34,724 nucleotides of DNA, taken from contig PKXZ01000039.1 in assembly GCA_003132525.1 (NCBI GenBank), positions 9,660-44,383 on the forward strand, in the 5' to 3' direction. The notes under the pieces are model-generated. The model was not told the origin of the DNA, made no database searches, and worked only from the letters and a program-made list of their open reading frames with translations. Each line of letters opens with the position of its first letter. Position 1 is the first letter of the stretch. The translations under genes were made by a program, and so were the position numbers. Below, piece after piece: positions 25,633 to 32,947 of this stretch. The stretch is from Candidatus Dormiibacterota bacterium. GTDB lineage: Bacteria > Chloroflexota > Dormibacteria > Aeolococcales > Aeolococcaceae.

Positions 25633-26325
25633 ATGCGCGTACTGGTTGTCGAGGACGAGCCGGAAGTCGCCGGAAGCCTCGCACGCGGCCTGGCGGAGGC
25701 CGGCATCTCGGTCGACGTCGCCCTGAGCGGCGAGGAAGGCCTCGAAACCCTCCGATCCGGGCTCGCCTACGACGTGGCCGTGCTCGACGTGATGCTTGGC
25801 GGCGATCTCGACGGCATCGGTCTCTGCCGCCATCTCCGCATCCAGGGAGCGCCGACGGCCATCCTCATGCTCACCGCCCGTGACGACGTCAAGGACCGCC
25901 TGGCCGGCTTCGACGCGGGCGCCGACGACTACCTGGCCAAGCCGTTCCACTTCGAGGAGGTCCTCGCCCGCGTGCGAGCCTTGAGCCGCCGGCGGATCGC
26001 GCCCCAGCTCGAGGTCCTCTCGGCGGGCAACCTCAGCATGGACAGCGCTGCCCGCCAGGTGATGGTGGACGGCGACGTCGTGCCAACCACACGCCGTGAG
26101 TACGAGATCCTCGAACTCTTCCTGCGCCACCCCGCTCAGGTGCTGAGCAAGGAGCAGATCCATGACGCGGTCTGGGGCGACGCCCAGACGGTCGAATCAG
26201 GTCTGGTTGAGGTCTACGCCGGGAAGGTTCGCCGCAAGCTGCATGACGCTCGCGCCTCGGTGCTCATCGAGACGTGCCGTGGTATCGGTTACCGGCTGAT
26301 CAGTGGCGAGGCCGCAGCGCTGTAA
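25633..26325 (+). CDS. OmpR/PhoB-family response regulator
   Basis: A 230-residue regulator. The receiver domain (1-~118) has acidic residues Glu7 and Asp8, phospho-acceptor Asp52 (VLDVML), Thr81 (MLTARDD) and Lys103 (LAKPF). The C-terminal winged helix (~128-228) contains VPTTRREYEILELFLRHP, VLSKEQIHDAVWG and VEVYAGKVRRKL, the OmpR pattern. It is immediately followed by its histidine kinase gene, whose ATG uses the last A of the stop codon (TAATG). The target genes are not visible; the Flp pilin gene next door is a candidate. Confidence 0.94.
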   Translation: MRVLVVEDEPEVAGSLARGLAEAGISVDVALSGEEGLETLRSGLAYDVAVLDVMLGGDLDGIGLCRHLRIQGAPTAILMLTARDDVKDRLAGFDAGADDYLAKPFHFEEVLARVRALSRRRIAPQLEVLSAGNLSMDSAARQVMVDGDVVPTTRREYEILELFLRHPAQVLSKEQIHDAVWGDAQTVESGLVEVYAGKVRRKLHDARASVLIETCRGIGYRLISGEAAAL

Positions 26326-27398
26326 TGGGTACTGTCGTCAGGCGCCGCGACTCTTTCAGCCCGCGCCAGCCGGCTCCGCTGGTCGGCGTGGTCACGGTCT
26401 TCCTCGGCTGCGTGGCAATGCTCGCCCTGGTGCTGGTCGTCGAGATCGCGGTTCCGAACAACCCGACCCTCGGCGGCATCCTGCTCCTCGCGGTGCTGTT
26501 TGCCACGTGGCTGTTGCCCACCCCGTATGCCGCGGCCATCACCGCCGCCGCCGTCGGCATCACGCTGATCACGGCGCTCACCGGAGTGATTGACCCGCTC
26601 ACCGCCAAGTTCCAGTTCGTCGCAGTGGTGGTGACCGCGTGCCTCAGTGAGCTGACCGTCCGGTCGCTGATGGCCCGAGACCAAGCCCAGATGGCGACCG
26701 CCGACCAGCTGCGCAGGTTCACCGCGGATGCCGCCCACGAGTTGCGCAACCCGCTCTCCGCGCTCCAGAGCGACCTCGAGATCACGCTGCTGCAGCCGCG
26801 GACGCCCGACGAGCTCACCGCCACCGTGCGCCTTGCCCTCAAGAACACCCAACGGCTCGTGAAGATCTCCGAGTCCCTCCTAACCCTGTCGCGGGGCGAC
26901 GCCGGAGGCCTCATGACCTCGATCGCGCGGGTCGACATCAGTGACGTGCTCGAGGAGGCGTTCGCTCGCTGGGAAGGGCATGCAACGGCGCTGGGCGTCG
27001 AGATGACCGAGGCGCTGGACTGCGAAGGCGTGGTTGAGGGTGACTCGCTGCTGCTCGGGCGTCTTTTTGACAATCTCATCGAAAACGCGCTCGGCTACAC
27101 GCCGAAGGGTGGGAGTGTAACGATCGCGCTGGCGCCGGCTCCGCCCGCTTCGTGCGTCATCACCATCACCGATACCGGGTGCGGGGTTCCTGATTCGGTG
27201 CGTCCCGTGATCTTTGAGCGGTTCTCACGAGGGGATGCGTCGCGATCCCGCAAGACGGGCGGCGCCGGACTCGGGCTCGCCATCTGTGCCGCGATCGTCT
27301 CCGCCCACAAAGGCACCATCACACTCGATGACGAATACGTCGGTGGAACGCGAATCGTTGTGCGACTTCCTGTTACCAGGCTTTCCGGAAGGGTTTGA
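26325..27398 (+). CDS. Membrane sensor histidine kinase
   Basis: A 357-residue kinase; the ATG at 26325 overlaps the regulator stop by one base and is preferred to the upstream in-frame ATG inside that gene. About four hydrophobic segments lie in residues ~19-110 with only short loops, so there is no large external sensor domain. The HisKA box is FTADAAHELRNPLSAL with His138. The ATPase domain has the N box DNLIENALGYTPKGG, DTGCGVPDSV, FERFSRGD and the GGAGLGLAIC G box. It probably senses a membrane or intramembrane signal and phosphorylates the adjacent regulator. Confidence 0.92.
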   Translation: MGTVVRRRDSFSPRQPAPLVGVVTVFLGCVAMLALVLVVEIAVPNNPTLGGILLLAVLFATWLLPTPYAAAITAAAVGITLITALTGVIDPLTAKFQFVAVVVTACLSELTVRSLMARDQAQMATADQLRRFTADAAHELRNPLSALQSDLEITLLQPRTPDELTATVRLALKNTQRLVKISESLLTLSRGDAGGLMTSIARVDISDVLEEAFARWEGHATALGVEMTEALDCEGVVEGDSLLLGRLFDNLIENALGYTPKGGSVTIALAPAPPASCVITITDTGCGVPDSVRPVIFERFSRGDASRSRKTGGAGLGLAICAAIVSAHKGTITLDDEYVGGTRIVVRLPVTRLSGRV

Positions 27399-27465
27399 GA
27401 TGCGTGCTCACTCTGAATGTATCGCCTCGCCATGTCGGGGGACCGCAATTATTCGGAGAGATGCA

Positions 27466-27666
27466 ATGGGCAACAGGGTTTTGGAGGTCGGAGAACGGAT
27501 CCGAGAGCTGGGAGAGAGGCTCCAGAACAACGAGGACGGCCAGGGCATGGTCGAATACGCGCTGATCCTCGTCCTCATCTCGATCGTCGTCATCGTCATC
27601 CTTACCACGCTGGGCAAGACCGTGAATAACGTCTTCTCCAACGTGAGCCACGGCCTGTCGAGCTAA
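27466..27666 (+). CDS. Flp/Fap-type pilin subunit
   Basis: A 66-residue protein. The N-terminal part (1-~24) is charged, then EDGQGMVEYALILVLISIVV starts one hydrophobic helix of about 22 residues, followed by a short polar tail. G-x-G-x-VEYAL with a glutamate five residues after the cleavage-site glycine is the pattern of Flp (type IVb) pilins of tad systems. GGAGAG at 27455-27460 lies five bases before the ATG and fixes the start. No tad assembly, prepilin peptidase or second pilin gene is in the window. It follows the kinase gene by 67 bp, so it may be read with it or controlled by it. Confidence 0.85.
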   Translation: MGNRVLEVGERIRELGERLQNNEDGQGMVEYALILVLISIVVIVILTTLGKTVNNVFSNVSHGLSS

Positions 27667-27667
27667 T

Positions 27668-27690
27668 CCCCAACTAGTCCCCCAACTAGT
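27668..27690. repeat. 11-bp tandem direct repeat
   Basis: CCCCAACTAGT occurs twice (27668-27678 and 27680-27690) just after the pilin stop, each copy containing the palindrome ACTAGT. It could be a relic of slippage or a small protein-binding site. Confidence 0.6.
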
Positions 27691-27697
27691 CTCGCCC

Positions 27698-27733
27698 GCG
27701 GGCTGCCGGACCGGACAAGGCCTGGCAGCCCGC
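27698..27733. terminator. Hairpin terminator between convergent genes
   Basis: GCGGGCTGCC (27698-27707) and GGCAGCCCGC (27724-27733) form a perfect 10-bp GC-rich stem with a 16-base loop. It lies between the pilin stop and the end of the MFS gene, and could stop transcription from both sides. There is no U-run. Confidence 0.65.
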
Positions 27734-27740
27734 CGTCATG

Positions 27741-29453
27741 TCAGGCGGCGTGCACAGCTCCGGCGACGGGCTTGGGACGCGCGCGTGGCAGCAGCATCGA
27801 CAGGATGCCGGTCAGCGCCCAGAAGCCGACGTTGAAGAACAGGATCCGCTCGACCGAGGTCACGAAGTCGCGGCCCAGGGCCGACTGCGCGGCACTCGCG
27901 AAGGCGGTCCCCACCGGACCTGACTCTTTCTGCGTGCACCCGGGGATCGGTGCCGTGGGGTCACTCGCCGATGCCTCCTTCTTGAAGCACACGGTGAAGT
28001 GCGAAATGTCGCCCTGCGCTTCGGGCGGCGCAACGTTGGCGGCCGCAAGCTGGGTCTGCAACTGCGGAGTCACGGTGTTGATGGCGGCCGGTGCGCGGCT
28101 CGACAGGAGACCGAAAAACACCACGCCCACCACCGCGACGCCGATGGCACCACCGAGCTGCTGGAAGGTCGTGAGCACGCCGGACGCCGACCCGGCATCC
28201 CTTCCTGGGACGCCCGCCAGGATGATGTTGAGCAGCGGCGCGATGACTGTCCCGAGCCCCAGTCCGCTGACCACGAATGCAGGGATGAGGACCCAGCCGG
28301 TGACGCCTGTCCCTGCGAGATGCAGGGTCGCGATGATGCCCAGCATGCCGACCACCAGCAGTACCGAGCCGATCGCGATCGTGTACTTTCCGAGGCGCGG
28401 GGCGACCCGCGTCGACATCGCGGAAGCGACAGCGGATGCGAGGCTCCACGGGATCGTGGTCAGGCCGGCGTTGAGCGCGCTGAATCCCAGGCCGACCTGG
28501 AGCATCAGGCTGAAGGTGAAGAAGAACGCGGGAATCCCGGCGATGAAGATTGCGGAGATGGCCACGCCGACGCTGAACGATCGGATCCGGAACAGTGAGA
28601 GCTGCACCAGCGGGAACCGGGTCGACGGCAGTGATCGCTCGTACAGGATGAAGAGCACAAGCATCAACGGGCTGATGGCCATGCAGATGAAGGTCCAGGC
28701 AGGCCAGCCGGCGACCTGTCCCTCGACGAGCGGGTAGACGAGCAGCAGGATGCCCGCCGTGGAAAGCACAAAGCCGCCCATGTCGAGACGCGTGGCGTTG
28801 GGTGCGCGCGACTCGGTGATCAAGCGGGTGGCGGCAATCAGCGCGGCGATCCCGATGGGGAGGTTCACCAGGAAGATCCAGCGCCATGATCCACCGGTGA
28901 TGTCGTTGCGGATGATCAATCCGCCCACGAGCGGGCCGGTGATCGTGGCGATCCCGATCACCGCGCCGACAAAGCCGAAGACGCGAGCGCGTTCCTGCGG
29001 TGGGAAGGTCACCTGGATCACCGAGAGCACCTGCGGATACATCATCGCCGCCATGGCACCCTGGAGCACCCGGGAGAGGTCGAGCATGATTGCGCTCTGG
29101 GCAAGCCCGCAGAGTGCGGAGGCGATCACGAAGCCGGACATCCCGATGATGAACAGCCGCTTTCTGCCAAAGATGTCACCAAGTCGACCGCCGGTGATGA
29201 GGAGCACCGCGTAGGCGAGGCCGTAGCCGGCGACGACGAACTGGATGTCGGCGTTGTTGGCCGCGAGGTTCGAGCGGATTGCAGGGATCGCCACGTTGAC
29301 GATGGAAACGTCGAGCAGCACCATGAACAGCCCCGTCATCACGCTCGCCAAGGCGAGCCAGCGGCGCGGATCGAGTTCGCTCGCCGGCGGAGCAGGAGTG
29401 GCGGGCTGCGTCCCCGAGCCGGGCGGAGAAGCAGCCTCAGTGGTCTCGGTCAT
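27741..29453 (-). CDS. MFS drug/proton antiporter, DHA2 (EmrB/QacA) family
   Basis: A 570-residue inner-membrane transporter with about 14 hydrophobic helices, as in the DHA2 family. Motif A is GGRLGDIFGRKRLFIIG after helix 2, and MYPQVLSVIQVTFPPQERARVFG (in part: FPPQERARVFG) and ITGPLVGGLI carry the helix 4-5 features. A long external loop of roughly 80 residues before the last helix holds two cysteines (VCFKK and PGCTQK) that may form a disulfide. It probably exports a drug, dye or toxic aromatic by proton exchange; the substrate is not predictable. It converges on the pilin gene. Confidence 0.92.
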   Translation of the reverse strand: MTETTEAASPPGSGTQPATPAPPASELDPRRWLALASVMTGLFMVLLDVSIVNVAIPAIRSNLAANNADIQFVVAGYGLAYAVLLITGGRLGDIFGRKRLFIIGMSGFVIASALCGLAQSAIMLDLSRVLQGAMAAMMYPQVLSVIQVTFPPQERARVFGFVGAVIGIATITGPLVGGLIIRNDITGGSWRWIFLVNLPIGIAALIAATRLITESRAPNATRLDMGGFVLSTAGILLLVYPLVEGQVAGWPAWTFICMAISPLMLVLFILYERSLPSTRFPLVQLSLFRIRSFSVGVAISAIFIAGIPAFFFTFSLMLQVGLGFSALNAGLTTIPWSLASAVASAMSTRVAPRLGKYTIAIGSVLLVVGMLGIIATLHLAGTGVTGWVLIPAFVVSGLGLGTVIAPLLNIILAGVPGRDAGSASGVLTTFQQLGGAIGVAVVGVVFFGLLSSRAPAAINTVTPQLQTQLAAANVAPPEAQGDISHFTVCFKKEASASDPTAPIPGCTQKESGPVGTAFASAAQSALGRDFVTSVERILFFNVGFWALTGILSMLLPRARPKPVAGAVHAA

Positions 29454-29592
29454 TCAGGCGTGCCTCCCACGATCGCGCATCAGGTCCGTCATCACATGCC
29501 CGCAAGTGCGGACGACCATCTTGCCAGAGTCCCGATCGACGGGCGCGGCAGATCTGACAGGTCCTGTCCCAGCGGCTGCAGATCAGACCAGG

Positions 29593-30000
29593 TTATCTCC
29601 CCGCAAGGGGCCCGTTCAGCGCGGTATGCACGATGCCCACGGCCAGCACCGCGAACATGGTGGCGACGTGATTGCGCCGGATCCTGCGGCGAGCGTCGCG
29701 CTTCGCGCCGGACAGACCGCTGCCCGCGAACGCCGTCAGGACGAGCAGGCCCACGGCCGCGGCGCCGGCCCAGATGCCGATCTCCTCGCCTGCCGGAAGC
29801 GCGGTGCGGGTCACCGATGAGAGGCAGTGGGCGGCGCCCGCGACGGTTGCCACCGCGCCCAGCCAGTTGTGGGCTCGGAACCACCCCATGGAGAAGCTCC
29901 GTCCCGCGGAGAGCCGCCAGCGGTTCACCAGCGATGACGCGATGGCCACGCCGAAGAGCCCTGCAGCGATCCAACCCGTGAGCGTGTCGATCGCACTCAT
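29593..30000 (-). CDS. Small four-helix membrane protein, cytochrome b-like
   Basis: A 135-residue protein with four hydrophobic segments at about 5-24, 44-62, 74-96 and 109-128. His44 and His58 lie at the ends of helix 2; His111 and His125 lie at the ends of helix 4. Both pairs are 14 residues apart, the spacing with which two helices of cytochrome b and of ferric reductases hold two stacked haems. I did not recognise a named family. A membrane electron-transfer role is inferred from this layout. The gene diverges from the aldo/keto reductase over 51 bp and lies 139 bp before the MFS gene on the same strand. Confidence 0.75.
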   Translation of the reverse strand: MSAIDTLTGWIAAGLFGVAIASSLVNRWRLSAGRSFSMGWFRAHNWLGAVATVAGAAHCLSSVTRTALPAGEEIGIWAGAAAVGLLVLTAFAGSGLSGAKRDARRRIRRNHVATMFAVLAVGIVHTALNGPLAGR

Positions 30001-30012
30001 CGAAGATGGCGT

Positions 30013-30024
30013 GAGTCGCGACTC
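30013..30024. promoter_or_regulatory. 12-bp palindrome in divergent promoter
   Basis: GAGTCGCGACTC is a perfect palindrome in the 51-bp gap between the small membrane protein and the aldo/keto reductase gene. It covers the expected -35 position of the rightward promoter and could be an operator. Confidence 0.4.
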
Positions 30025-30037
30025 GGTGCCCGGTCTC

Positions 30038-30043
30038 TATCCT
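30038..30043 (+). promoter_or_regulatory. Candidate -10 box of a leaderless promoter
   Basis: TATCCT fits TANNNT and ends eight bases before the ATG at 30052, with no ribosome site between. The place where a -35 box would be, 17 bases upstream, lies inside the palindrome GAGTCGCGACTC. Confidence 0.4.
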
Positions 30044-30051
30044 CGTGCGTC

Positions 30052-31014
30052 ATGGAGATGCAGTATCGGCACCTGGGCCGCTCGGGGCTCCAGGTCAGCG
30101 TTCTGTCCTTTGGGTCGTGGGTGAGCTTTGGGCCGCAGCTCGCGGGGAGCAGCGCTCGCGACTGCCTCGCGGCCGCATACGAGGCGGGAGTCAACTTCTT
30201 CGACAACGCCGAGGTCTACGCAGGTGGACGATCGGAATCAATCATGGGCGAGGCGATCGCGGAGCTCGGCTGGCCGCGGCACACCTACGTCATCTCCAGC
30301 AAGTTCTACTGGGGAATCGAGGAATCGGTCAACACACGCAACACCCTCAATCGCAAGTACCTGCTCCATGCCGTCGACGGGTCGCTGCGCCGCCTTGGGC
30401 TGGATTTCCTCGACCTGATCTTCTGCCACCGCGCGGATCCCGACACGCCGATCGAGGAGACCGTCCGCGCGATGCACGACATCATCAGCTCCGGTCGAGC
30501 CCTGTACTGGGGCACATCCGAATGGAGCGCCGACGCGATCCTCGAAGCGTGGGAGATCGCTGATCGGCATCACCTGCACAAGCCGGTGATGGAGCAGCCG
30601 CAGTACAACCTGTTCGAGCGTGACAAGGTCGAGCGTGAATTCGCTCCGCTCTACGACAAGATCGGGCTCGGCCTGACCACCTGGAGCCCGCTCGCGTCCG
30701 GCCTGCTCACGGGTAAGTACGTCGACGGTGTCCCGGACGGAAGCCGCGCCACGCTCCCCGGGTATGGATGGCTCAAGGCGGACGTCACCGACGCCGACGC
30801 CAACGGGAAGGTGCGCGAGCTCAGTGCGATCGCCAGCGAACTTGGAGTGTCTCCCGCCCAACTCTCCATCGCCTGGTGCGCGTCCAACCCGCATGTGTCG
30901 ACGGTGATCACCGGCGCGAGTCGCGTCGAGCAGGTCCGCGAGAATCTCGGCGCGCTCGATGTGCTGGACAAGCTCACCCCCGAGGTCCTCGGGCGCATCA
31001 ACGCGATCTTCTGA
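30052..31014 (+). CDS. Aldo/keto reductase, potassium-channel beta-subunit-like group
   Basis: A 320-residue (alpha/beta)8 NADPH-dependent reductase. The catalytic tetrad is visible: Asp and Tyr in [14 protein letters not shown], Lys in VISSKFYWG and His in [14 protein letters not shown]. The N-terminal [19 protein letters not shown] and the [11 protein letters not shown] and [10 protein letters not shown] blocks put it with the Kv-beta/YghZ group that reduces aldehydes and ketones. The in-frame ATG at 30058 is an alternative start. It diverges from the small membrane protein and converges with the secreted lipoprotein gene, three bases apart. Confidence 0.92.
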   Translation: MEMQYRHLGRSGLQVSVLSFGSWVSFGPQLAGSSARDCLAAAYEAGVNFFDNAEVYAGGRSESIMGEAIAELGWPRHTYVISSKFYWGIEESVNTRNTLNRKYLLHAVDGSLRRLGLDFLDLIFCHRADPDTPIEETVRAMHDIISSGRALYWGTSEWSADAILEAWEIADRHHLHKPVMEQPQYNLFERDKVEREFAPLYDKIGLGLTTWSPLASGLLTGKYVDGVPDGSRATLPGYGWLKADVTDADANGKVRELSAIASELGVSPAQLSIAWCASNPHVSTVITGASRVEQVRENLGALDVLDKLTPEVLGRINAIF

Positions 31015-31029
31015 GCGTCAGCCTGACGC
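31015..31029. terminator. Short hairpin between convergent stops
   Basis: GCGTCAGCCTGACGC can fold with six-base arms and a GCC loop. It begins right after the aldo/keto reductase stop and covers the stop of the convergent gene. Without a T-run, terminator function is tentative. Confidence 0.35.
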
Positions 31030-32073
31030 GGCGACGCGGTAGACGATCCCTGCACCCCAGTCGCCGACATAGATGGCGTTGTCGGGGCCGAGGATCACCG
31101 GGACCGGGCTCTTGAGTCCGGTGATGAACTTGACAACGGTTCCCGTGTATCCAGTACCCACGTGCGTGAGGGTCACCGCGTCGACGACACCCTTTGCCCA
31201 CTCCGCCACCAGCGCCTTGGTTCCGACAGCGGGACCGAGCTGGCCGGTGACGATGGCGACGCCGCTCACCGCCGCGTGCTTGTCCAGCACGGCGACCGGA
31301 GCAGGGACGCCGGCGCATACGCTGCTGCCCTGCCCGTAGCAGGCGGGGAATCCCCATGACTGGCCCTCGCGCACCACGGCGAGCCAGTCGCCCGGGGTTC
31401 GCGCTCCGAGGTCGTCGCGCTGGTTCATGGTTACGAACAGGTCGTCGGTCCCGGGGTAGAACTCGAGCCCCACCGGCGCGCGGATCCTGGTGGCGAACTC
31501 GGTGAGACCGGATCCGTCGGGCAGGAAGGACACGATCGAGCCCGACACGGCCAGCACCGGTGTGCAGTGATCGCACGGAGCGGTGATCCCCATAAGCATC
31601 CTGCCGTCCGGCGCCAGCACGAGCTCGTTGACCTCACCAGAGCCGGCCGGAAGGATCAGCACGGTCCGGTGGGCCAGGAAGCGCGTCCCGTTGAAGTCGC
31701 TGTACGCGTCGACCCGGCTCGTCGACGCGACGTACAGCGAGCCCGCGTACCAGAGCAACCCGAGCGGCGTGCGCAGACCGGTGATCACCTCAACAGGCGT
31801 TGCCCCCGCGTCCGCAACGACATAGACCCCGTCGTCGCCGGTGTAGTCGTACGCAGCGGTGGCGACCCAGAGCCGGCCCTGCGGATCGAATGCGAGTGCT
31901 GCGGCGTGGATCAACCCGCGCGCGAAGACCGACGCGTGCAATCCCGCCGGTCCATGCAGTCCGTCACCGATGCTCACGAGCGCGGCGGGCGAAGGCGATG
32001 CGCTGTTCGTCCCGCCACACGCGGTGACGATCGCCAGCGCCACAGCCGCAGCCCACCACCGGTTGCACTTCAT
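31018..32073 (-). CDS. Secreted beta-propeller lipoprotein, sorbosone/glucose dehydrogenase-like
   Basis: About 351 residues with start ATG at 32073. The N-terminus MKCNRWW plus a hydrophobic run ending VTACGG gives a lipoprotein signal with Cys20 as anchor. The rest shows repeated beta-propeller blades, including ALAFDPQGRLWVATAA, LVLAPDGRMLMGI and the CDHCTP pair, and ends IYVGDWGAGIVYRV. GLEFYPGTDDLFVTMNQRDDLG resembles the L-sorbosone dehydrogenase/PQQ sugar dehydrogenase family (YWTD/NHL-like). Whether PQQ is bound cannot be told. The ribosome site is poor, so the start could be elsewhere. It is likely to be exported and anchored on the outside of the membrane. Confidence 0.8.
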   Translation of the reverse strand: MKCNRWWAAAVALAIVTACGGTNSASPSPAALVSIGDGLHGPAGLHASVFARGLIHAAALAFDPQGRLWVATAAYDYTGDDGVYVVADAGATPVEVITGLRTPLGLLWYAGSLYVASTSRVDAYSDFNGTRFLAHRTVLILPAGSGEVNELVLAPDGRMLMGITAPCDHCTPVLAVSGSIVSFLPDGSGLTEFATRIRAPVGLEFYPGTDDLFVTMNQRDDLGARTPGDWLAVVREGQSWGFPACYGQGSSVCAGVPAPVAVLDKHAAVSGVAIVTGQLGPAVGTKALVAEWAKGVVDAVTLTHVGTGYTGTVVKFITGLKSPVPVILGPDNAIYVGDWGAGIVYRVAASG

Positions 32074-32109
32074 GGAGATCGCGATGAGCTTACGGCTGGT
32101 TCCTGAGTG

Positions 32110-32200
32110 ATCTCTCCGTGCACCCTGGGAAAGACCCCACAGACGCGATGTCAGGACGCACGGCCCGCCTTTCATGACGCCATCGCGTCCCTCGAGAGAT
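32110..32200. repeat. Nested inverted repeats in divergent intergenic region
   Basis: An inner perfect repeat, GACGCGATG (32142-32150) with CATCGCGTC (32181-32189), is enclosed by ATCTCTC (32110-32116) with GAGAGAT (32194-32200). The region lies between the secreted lipoprotein and VOC genes. It may bind a regulator or fold in RNA. Confidence 0.45.
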
Positions 32201-32244
32201 GCCAAGATTCGTTGCCTTCACCAGGCGCTTACGGAGGGGCGACG

Positions 32245-32688
32245 ATGGACATGAAGCTCGAGGTCGCGGTGGTGCCCGTCTCTGACGTGGACCGCGCCAA
32301 AAGCTTCTATCAGTCGCTGGGGTGGCGGCTCGACGCCGATTTCGCCGGCGCAGACGGCTTCAGGATCGTGCAAGTCACACCTCCGGGCTCAGCGTGTTCG
32401 CTCATCTTCGGCGACGGGGTCACCGATGCCCTCCCAGGCTCCGCCGAGGGCCTGCAACTCGTTGTCACCGACATTGATGCGGCGCGAGTCGAGTTGACCG
32501 GACATGGTGTCGACGTGAGCGACGTGTTTCACGACTCAGGCGGCGTCTTCCACCACGCCGGCGAGAAGAACCGCGCGCCCGGCCCGGCGCCGGAGCACAA
32601 GAGCTACGGCTCGTTCGTATCGTTCACCGACCCGGACGGAAACCGCTGGTACATCCAGGACGTAACCACGAGCCGCCCGGGCCGCTGA
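32245..32688 (+). CDS. VOC (glyoxalase/bleomycin-resistance) family protein
   Basis: A 147-residue protein, start ATG 32245 with GGAGGGG at 32233-32239 upstream. It has one long VOC fold: LEVAVVPVSDVDRAKSFYQSLGW at the start (in part: VSDVDRAKSFYQSLGW), LVVTDIDAARVELTGHGVDV in the middle, and FTDPDGNRWYIQDV at the end. The DPDGN turn is typical of lyase and dioxygenase-like VOC proteins. Metal ligands cannot be assigned with certainty. It is followed by a small WPDWYAQHMV protein and a flavoprotein; substrate unknown. Confidence 0.88.
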   Translation: MDMKLEVAVVPVSDVDRAKSFYQSLGWRLDADFAGADGFRIVQVTPPGSACSLIFGDGVTDALPGSAEGLQLVVTDIDAARVELTGHGVDVSDVFHDSGGVFHHAGEKNRAPGPAPEHKSYGSFVSFTDPDGNRWYIQDVTTSRPGR

Positions 32689-32761
32689 GCGCGCACAGCG
32701 AGGAGCTCCTCGCCATGCCGCCCAGCAGCGGCGAAAATGTCTTGACTTCGGAGGTATGACG

Positions 32762-32947
32762 ATGGCAGCAACCTACGACTCGGCCGCGGATCTGGCCGCC
32801 GCGTTGCGCCGTGCAGCGGCGGCGCACGGCCGTCACGAAGCGGAGATCGGGCACGCGGACGAGAACTGGCCGGACTGGTACGCGCAGCACATGGTGGACG
32901 AGCAGGGCGGGCACTCCGACCAGAGCGCCCAGGGAGCGAGCACATGA
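32762..32947 (+). CDS. Small WPDWYAQHMV protein
   Basis: A 61-residue protein of unknown function. GGAGG at 32750-32754 lies seven bases before the ATG at 32762; an ATG at 32756 is in frame but sits against the ribosome site. It is mostly helical with an alanine-rich first half (LAAALRRAAAAHGRHEAEIG) and the motif DENWPDWYAQHMVDEQGG. From memory, this motif occurs as a C-terminal extension on some actinobacterial VOC proteins, and here a VOC gene lies 73 bp upstream, suggesting a split gene. Its stop overlaps the flavoprotein start (ATGA). Confidence 0.8.
   Translation: MAATYDSAADLAAALRRAAAAHGRHEAEIGHADENWPDWYAQHMVDEQGGHSDQSAQGAST

Noticed and set aside
27668-27690. The tandem CCCCAACTAGT pair as a CRISPR-like or attachment site
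   Set aside because: There are only two copies with a one-base gap, no spacers, no integrase and no tRNA nearby.
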